Program-made: the position numbers and the translations under genes | Shown here: in pieces, positions 13,275 through 14,881 of the stretch | How positions within the stretch are numbered: the stretch's first letter is position 1 | Layout: every line of letters begins with the position of its first letter | The notes under the pieces: generated by a model | The model's input: the letters and a program-made list of their open reading frames with translations, nothing else | Told to the model about the DNA's origin: nothing | Database searches by the model: none | Assembly: GCA_002329625.1 (NCBI GenBank) | Contig: DCTP01000037.1 | Span: 966 to 15,846 of the forward strand | Source of the DNA: Leptolinea sp. UBA1437 | Lineage (GTDB): Bacteria; Chloroflexota; Anaerolineae; Anaerolineales; Anaerolineaceae | DNA length: 14,881 bases | Direction: 5' to 3'

Positions 13275-14881
13275 GAAGATCTTGGTGGAAAGAATGCGTG
13301 TTTTATCAAATTTATCCCCGCAGTTTCAAGGATAGTAACGGAGATGGGATCGGAGATCTGAACGGGATAACGGAGAAGTTGGACTATCTGAAGTGGTTGG
13401 GAGTCGGAGCGGTCTGGCTGAACCCGGTCTACGATTCCCCGAATGATGATATGGGGTATGACATTCGGAATTATGAAAAAATTATGGACGAATTCGGTAC
13501 GATGGCCGATTTTGATCGGCTCTTATCTGAGATGCATCGACGGGGTATTCGGTTGATCATGGATTTAGTCGTGAATCATACTTCAGATGAGCATGCTTGG
13601 TTCGTTGAATCCAGGAAAAGCCGGGATAATCCATATCGGGATTACTACATTTGGCGTCCGGGACGAAACGGGAAAGAACCGAATAACTGGGCGTCTTTCT
13701 TCACTCCGTCGGCTTGGAAATATAATGCCGCGACAGATGAATGGTATTTACATTTGTTTTCCGAAAAACAACCGGATCTGAATTGGGAGAACCAAAAGGT
13801 GAGAAATGAGGTCTTTGCCATGATGAACCGTTGGTTTGATAAGGGAATTGACGGTTTTCGGATGGATGTAATCAATCTAATCGCCAAAAAGCCCGGATTA
13901 CCCGATAGCAACAAAAAACCGAATGCCCAGGGGTATGTCATGGCGGATGATTGTTTCGCCAATCAGCCAAAAGTTCATGATTATTTAAAGGAAATGCGGA
14001 AAGCCTGTTTTGATGGTCGGAATTGCATGTGCGTGGGCGAAACTCCCTTTGTAACAAAACAGATTGCCATGGATTACGTTGATCCGAATAATCATGAGCT
14101 GGATATGCTTTTCCAATTTGATCTGATGGATATTGACAGCGGAGAGAGCGGAAAATGGGAAGTCGTCCCATGGAAAATCGCTGATTTTAAGACGATTATC
14201 ACCGGATGGCAAGAAGCGCTGAAAGACGGCTGGAACAGCTTATATTGGAGCAATCACGATCAACCGCGACCCGTTTCGCGCTTTGGCAACGATGCTTCGG
14301 AAAAATATCGGGTTCGATCCGCTAAAATGCTGGCTGCATTAATGTACCTTTTGAAAGGGACTCCCTTTATTTATCAGGGAGAAGAAATCGGAATGACCAA
14401 CATGCCCTTTTCGGATATTTCGGAACTCAGAGATATTGAAAGCATCAATTTTTATAAACTTTCAGAAAAAAGCGGAAATCCGAAATCCGCTTGGGAAAGT
14501 ATCCTGATTAAAGGACGGGACAATTCCCGAACTCCTATGCAATGGGATTCTTCAGAAAACGGTGGATTCACAACCGGCAAACCATGGATCCGCATCAATC
14601 CAAACTATCGAAACATTAATGTGCGGAATGCGATGGAAGATGATCGATCCGTCCTTCATTTTTATCGAAAGTTGATTGCATTAAGGAATAGCCATGAGGC
14701 ACTGATTTATGGCGACTATATAGAAATTCTGCATGAACATCCCCAGATCTTTGCTTATGTACGGACATATAGCGCAGAAAGATGGTTGGTTTTCGCGAAT
14801 ATGAGCGGGGAAAATGCCTTTTTGGATTCTTTGGATTATTTTGAGAACGATAAAGTGGTGCTTTCGAATATGGATGAAATT
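13271..14881 (+). CDS. Glycoside hydrolase family 13, oligo-1,6-glucosidase-like (3' end outside window)
   Basis: An open frame of 537 codons runs from the ATG at 13271 (overlapping the repressor stop as ATGA) to the window edge. Since relatives have about 550-560 residues, little is missing. The opening WWKECVFYQIYPRSFKDSNG, with DSNGDGIGDL (21-30), is typical of the oligo-1,6-glucosidase/trehalose-6-phosphate hydrolase subgroup. Catalytic residues are D199 (GFRMD), E257 (CVGE) and D330 (NHD), with region I DLVVNH at 98-103. Valine directly follows D199 (GFRMDVIN); in this subgroup Val there is associated with alpha-1,6 specificity and Ala with maltose-type alpha-1,4. No signal peptide is present, so hydrolysis is cytoplasmic. 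Trehalose-6-phosphate hydrolase is a less likely alternative, since there is no PTS gene nearby. Confidence 0.93.
   Translation, partial: MRRSWWKECVFYQIYPRSFKDSNGDGIGDLNGITEKLDYLKWLGVGAVWLNPVYDSPNDDMGYDIRNYEKIMDEFGTMADFDRLLSEMHRRGIRLIMDLVVNHTSDEHAWFVESRKSRDNPYRDYYIWRPGRNGKEPNNWASFFTPSAWKYNAATDEWYLHLFSEKQPDLNWENQKVRNEVFAMMNRWFDKGIDGFRMDVINLIAKKPGLPDSNKKPNAQGYVMADDCFANQPKVHDYLKEMRKACFDGRNCMCVGETPFVTKQIAMDYVDPNNHELDMLFQFDLMDIDSGESGKWEVVPWKIADFKTIITGWQEALKDGWNSLYWSNHDQPRPVSRFGNDASEKYRVRSAKMLAALMYLLKGTPFIYQGEEIGMTNMPFSDISELRDIESINFYKLSEKSGNPKSAWESILIKGRDNSRTPMQWDSSENGGFTTGKPWIRINPNYRNINVRNAMEDDRSVLHFYRKLIALRNSHEALIYGDYIEILHEHPQIFAYVRTYSAERWLVFANMSGENAFLDSLDYFENDKVVLSNMDEI

Overview
The window looks like chromosomal DNA of a free-living, carbohydrate-fermenting bacterium of moderate GC. 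The 900-residue tRNA nucleotidyltransferase fused to DHH and CBS domains, the REP-type repeats whose translation reads RAGLEPAPTG, and the ATPase-less sugar ABC operon together suggest Chloroflexota (Anaerolineae-like). This is a tentative inference, because none of these features is exclusive to that phylum.

Left part, minus strand (1-4693). This is a housekeeping block. Read in the direction of transcription it runs rnpB (RNase P RNA) with its own promoter, a YfcE-type metallophosphoesterase, the multidomain tRNA nucleotidyltransferase (start overlapping the previous stop as TGATG), a GNAT acetyltransferase, a possible 47-residue small ORF, and the first 73 codons of uvrB, cut by the window edge.

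Middle (4694-6962). This is an AT-rich accessory stretch. It holds a non-coding region with two inverted repeats, a RimJ/RimL-like GNAT acetyltransferase with a GTG start, and a REP/RAYT cassette. The cassette has four GTAG-headed hairpin repeats upstream of a REP-associated tyrosine transposase gene (HUH, Y1 type) and one repeat downstream in the opposite orientation. A further full-length repeat sits inside the transposase reading frame.

Right part, plus strand (6984-14881). This is a gluco-oligosaccharide utilisation locus. A consensus promoter drives a solute-binding protein, two MalF/MalG-type permeases and a GH31 glycosidase. A LacI-family repressor and a GH13 oligo-1,6-glucosidase-like enzyme (its 3' end lies outside the window) follow, from a second promoter that overlaps the end of the GH31 gene. 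One 12-bp operator sequence, TGAAACGTTTAA, occurs three times: twice in the leader of the transporter operon (once inverted) and once over the predicted start of the repressor transcript. The likely scheme is that the transporter imports short alpha-glucosides, the cytoplasmic GH31 and GH13 enzymes hydrolyse them, and the LacI protein represses both transcripts until the sugar is present. The transport ATPase is absent and must be supplied elsewhere.

Oddities worth attention are the REP copy inside its own transposase gene, the binding protein whose lipobox cysteine is replaced by tryptophan, and a strong hairpin between the binding-protein and permease genes.
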